Both the position numbers and the translations under genes were made by a program. Positions 5,834 through 6,766 of a DNA stretch of 6,766 bases are shown piece after piece (within the stretch, counting starts at the first letter, position 1; every line of letters begins with the position of its first letter). Source of the stretch: Candidatus Zhuqueibacterota bacterium 4484_219 (GTDB taxonomy: Bacteria > Zhuqueibacterota > JdFR-76 > 4484-219); assembly GCA_002085035.1 (NCBI GenBank), contig MZGM01000069.1, forward strand, positions 1 through 6,766, read 5' to 3'. The notes beneath the pieces are model-generated. The model was not told the DNA's origin. It did not search any database and was given only the letters and a program-made list of their open reading frames with translations.

Positions 5834-6688
5834 TCACCCAGTTTTATCATATCTCATCTGGCAGATCTGCTCGGACAATAAACCCTGCATAAAAACAATA
5901 ACCGAAGTCATAAAAAGCAGAAGAGACATTTTGGGAAATCCGGCATTACAAATAAAGTAGGAAAAAAGATACCAAAACATTCCCAGAGCGAAAAACATAA
6001 GACTTGTAGGTATGAAAATTTTCAGTGGTGAATAGAGCGTTGCTATTCTCATAATGACTAAAAAAAACTTAGACCCGTCTTTGACCAATTTTATTTTACT
6101 TTTTCCAACTCTAAATTCAGTTTCAATGGGAACATAGTGTACTGATCGACCACTGCGCAGATAGGCCATGGTCACGGTCGTAGGATAAGAAAATCCATTT
6201 GGAAACAGATACAAGAATTGAGACACTTCGCTTTTTCTAAAAACCCGGAAACCTGAAGTCAAATCTTCAATTTTGAAATCAGTCATATAGGAAGCCAGAC
6301 GATTATAGACAGTATTGGCAATATCACGATACCACACGGTTTTTGAACTGCTTGTCCGCGCCCCGACAACCATATTGTATGTTTTAATACACTGAAGCAA
6401 CATTTCCGCGTCTTCCGGTTTATGCTGCCCGTCAGCATCCATCAAAACGATGATTTCCCCTGAACAGTAGCGAATACCATCCTTAACGGAAGCACCATTC
6501 CCCATACAGTGGGGGTGAGAATAAACCAGAGCACCTGCCTTTATTGATTCTTCCTTCGTATTATCATCCGAGCCGTCATTAACTACCAGGATTTCTGCCT
6601 CCGGAAATTTGTTCGTCAGCTGCGTAACAACAGAGGCAATAGTTTTTCCCTCATTATAAGCTGGAATCACAAAAGAAAGCTTTTCCAC
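5834..6688 (-). CDS. GT2-family glycosyltransferase with two C-terminal membrane helices (DPM1/GtrB-like)
   Basis: A 284-residue inverting glycosyltransferase of the dolichyl-phosphate-mannose-synthase-like group; members typically move a sugar from a nucleotide donor to polyprenyl phosphate or a lipid-linked acceptor. The GT-A domain starts at LSFVIPAYNEGKTI (4-17), followed by VVNDGSDD (35-42), the metal-binding DADGQ (D84 and D86) and DLTSGFRVF (142-150), which matches the acceptor-side signature of DPM1-like enzymes. Two hydrophobic segments follow, about 222-246 and 254-272, as in GtrB/ArnC-type proteins, though those often run longer. The start is GTG 6688, chosen because AGGGG stands 8 bases upstream and the homology begins at residue 4; the nearby ATG at 6710 is out of frame. 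A probable upstream gene ends one base before this GTG, suggesting co-translation. The transferred sugar is unknown. Confidence 0.93.
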   Translation of the reverse strand: MEKLSFVIPAYNEGKTIASVVTQLTNKFPEAEILVVNDGSDDNTKEESIKAGALVYSHPHCMGNGASVKDGIRYCSGEIIVLMDADGQHKPEDAEMLLQCIKTYNMVVGARTSSSKTVWYRDIANTVYNRLASYMTDFKIEDLTSGFRVFRKSEVSQFLYLFPNGFSYPTTVTMAYLRSGRSVHYVPIETEFRVGKSKIKLVKDGSKFFLVIMRIATLYSPLKIFIPTSLMFFALGMFWYLFSYFICNAGFPKMSLLLFMTSVIVFMQGLLSEQICQMRYDKTG

Positions 6689-6689
6689 G

Positions 6690-6766
6690 TTAACAACCCC
6701 TATAAATCATTTTTTGGAGATCTACTCCGATTTGAATCACCTTATTTTTTTGGGAAATACTTAACT
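6690..6766 (-). CDS. Probable 3' end of an upstream minus-strand gene (partial)
   Basis: On the minus strand one frame is open from the window edge (first full codon at 6764) to TAA at 6690-6692, about 24 codons ending ...LQKMIYRGC. The other two minus-strand frames are stopped within this short stretch. The TAA falls one base before the GTG of the GT2 gene, a spacing typical of co-translated genes. The fragment is too short to recognise, and 24 open codons can occur by chance. Confidence 0.4.
   Translation of the reverse strand, partial: LSISQKNKVIQIGVDLQKMIYRGC
6697..6701 (-). promoter_or_regulatory. Ribosome binding site of the GT2 gene
   Basis: AGGGG on the minus strand lies 8 bases before GTG 6688. 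It supports this non-ATG start and sits within the last codons of the open frame that enters from the right edge. Confidence 0.55.

Noticed and set aside
6716..6728. Small dyad GGAG-ATCTA-CTCC near the right edge as a terminator or operator.
   Set aside because: Its arms are only four bases with no following T-run on the transcribed strand, and it probably lies inside the 3' end of an upstream gene.

Overview
The window is a surface-glycan assembly locus. It holds six complete protein genes, fragments of probable genes at both edges and one very weak candidate leader peptide. No RNA gene, insertion sequence, CRISPR array or phage feature was recognised. By eye, base composition is moderate to AT-rich, with short coding gaps. 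The mix of GT4 and GT2 glycosyltransferases with a Wzx-type flippase fits O-antigen or capsule islands of environmental Gram-negative bacteria. A deltaproteobacterium-like host is my guess from general resemblance, not from any diagnostic gene, so taxonomy is weakly supported.

Layout: bases 1-78 are the 3' tail of an unidentified plus-strand gene, followed by 330 bases with no convincing gene but with T-tracts and small dyads. A plus-strand GT4 glycosyltransferase (409-1644) then meets a minus-strand cluster tail to tail, with 3 bases between stop codons. Read in its own direction, right to left, the minus cluster is: a DPM1/GtrB-like GT2 glycosyltransferase with two C-terminal membrane helices (6688-5834); a 200-base gap with an 8-bp inverted repeat and a possible leader ORF; a polysaccharide flippase (5633-4323); a TagD-type glycerol-3-phosphate cytidylyltransferase (4333-3941) overlapping the flippase by 11 bases; a TagB/TagF-type CDP-glycerol glycerophosphotransferase (3923-2667); and a second, short GT4 glycosyltransferase (2631-1648).

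Inferred joint function: glycosyltransferases build a lipid-linked oligosaccharide on the inner membrane face, TagD makes CDP-glycerol, the TagB/F-like enzyme transfers glycerol phosphate to the glycan, and the flippase exports the lipid-linked product. The most interesting point is this complete two-gene glycerol-phosphate module, classically known from Gram-positive wall teichoic acid synthesis, placed next to a flippase rather than a TagGH-type ABC exporter. No polymerase (Wzy), chain-length regulator, initiating phosphoglycosyltransferase or ligase is visible here, so the polymer type stays open. Individual enzyme families are recognised with high confidence; exact sugar substrates cannot be read from the sequence.
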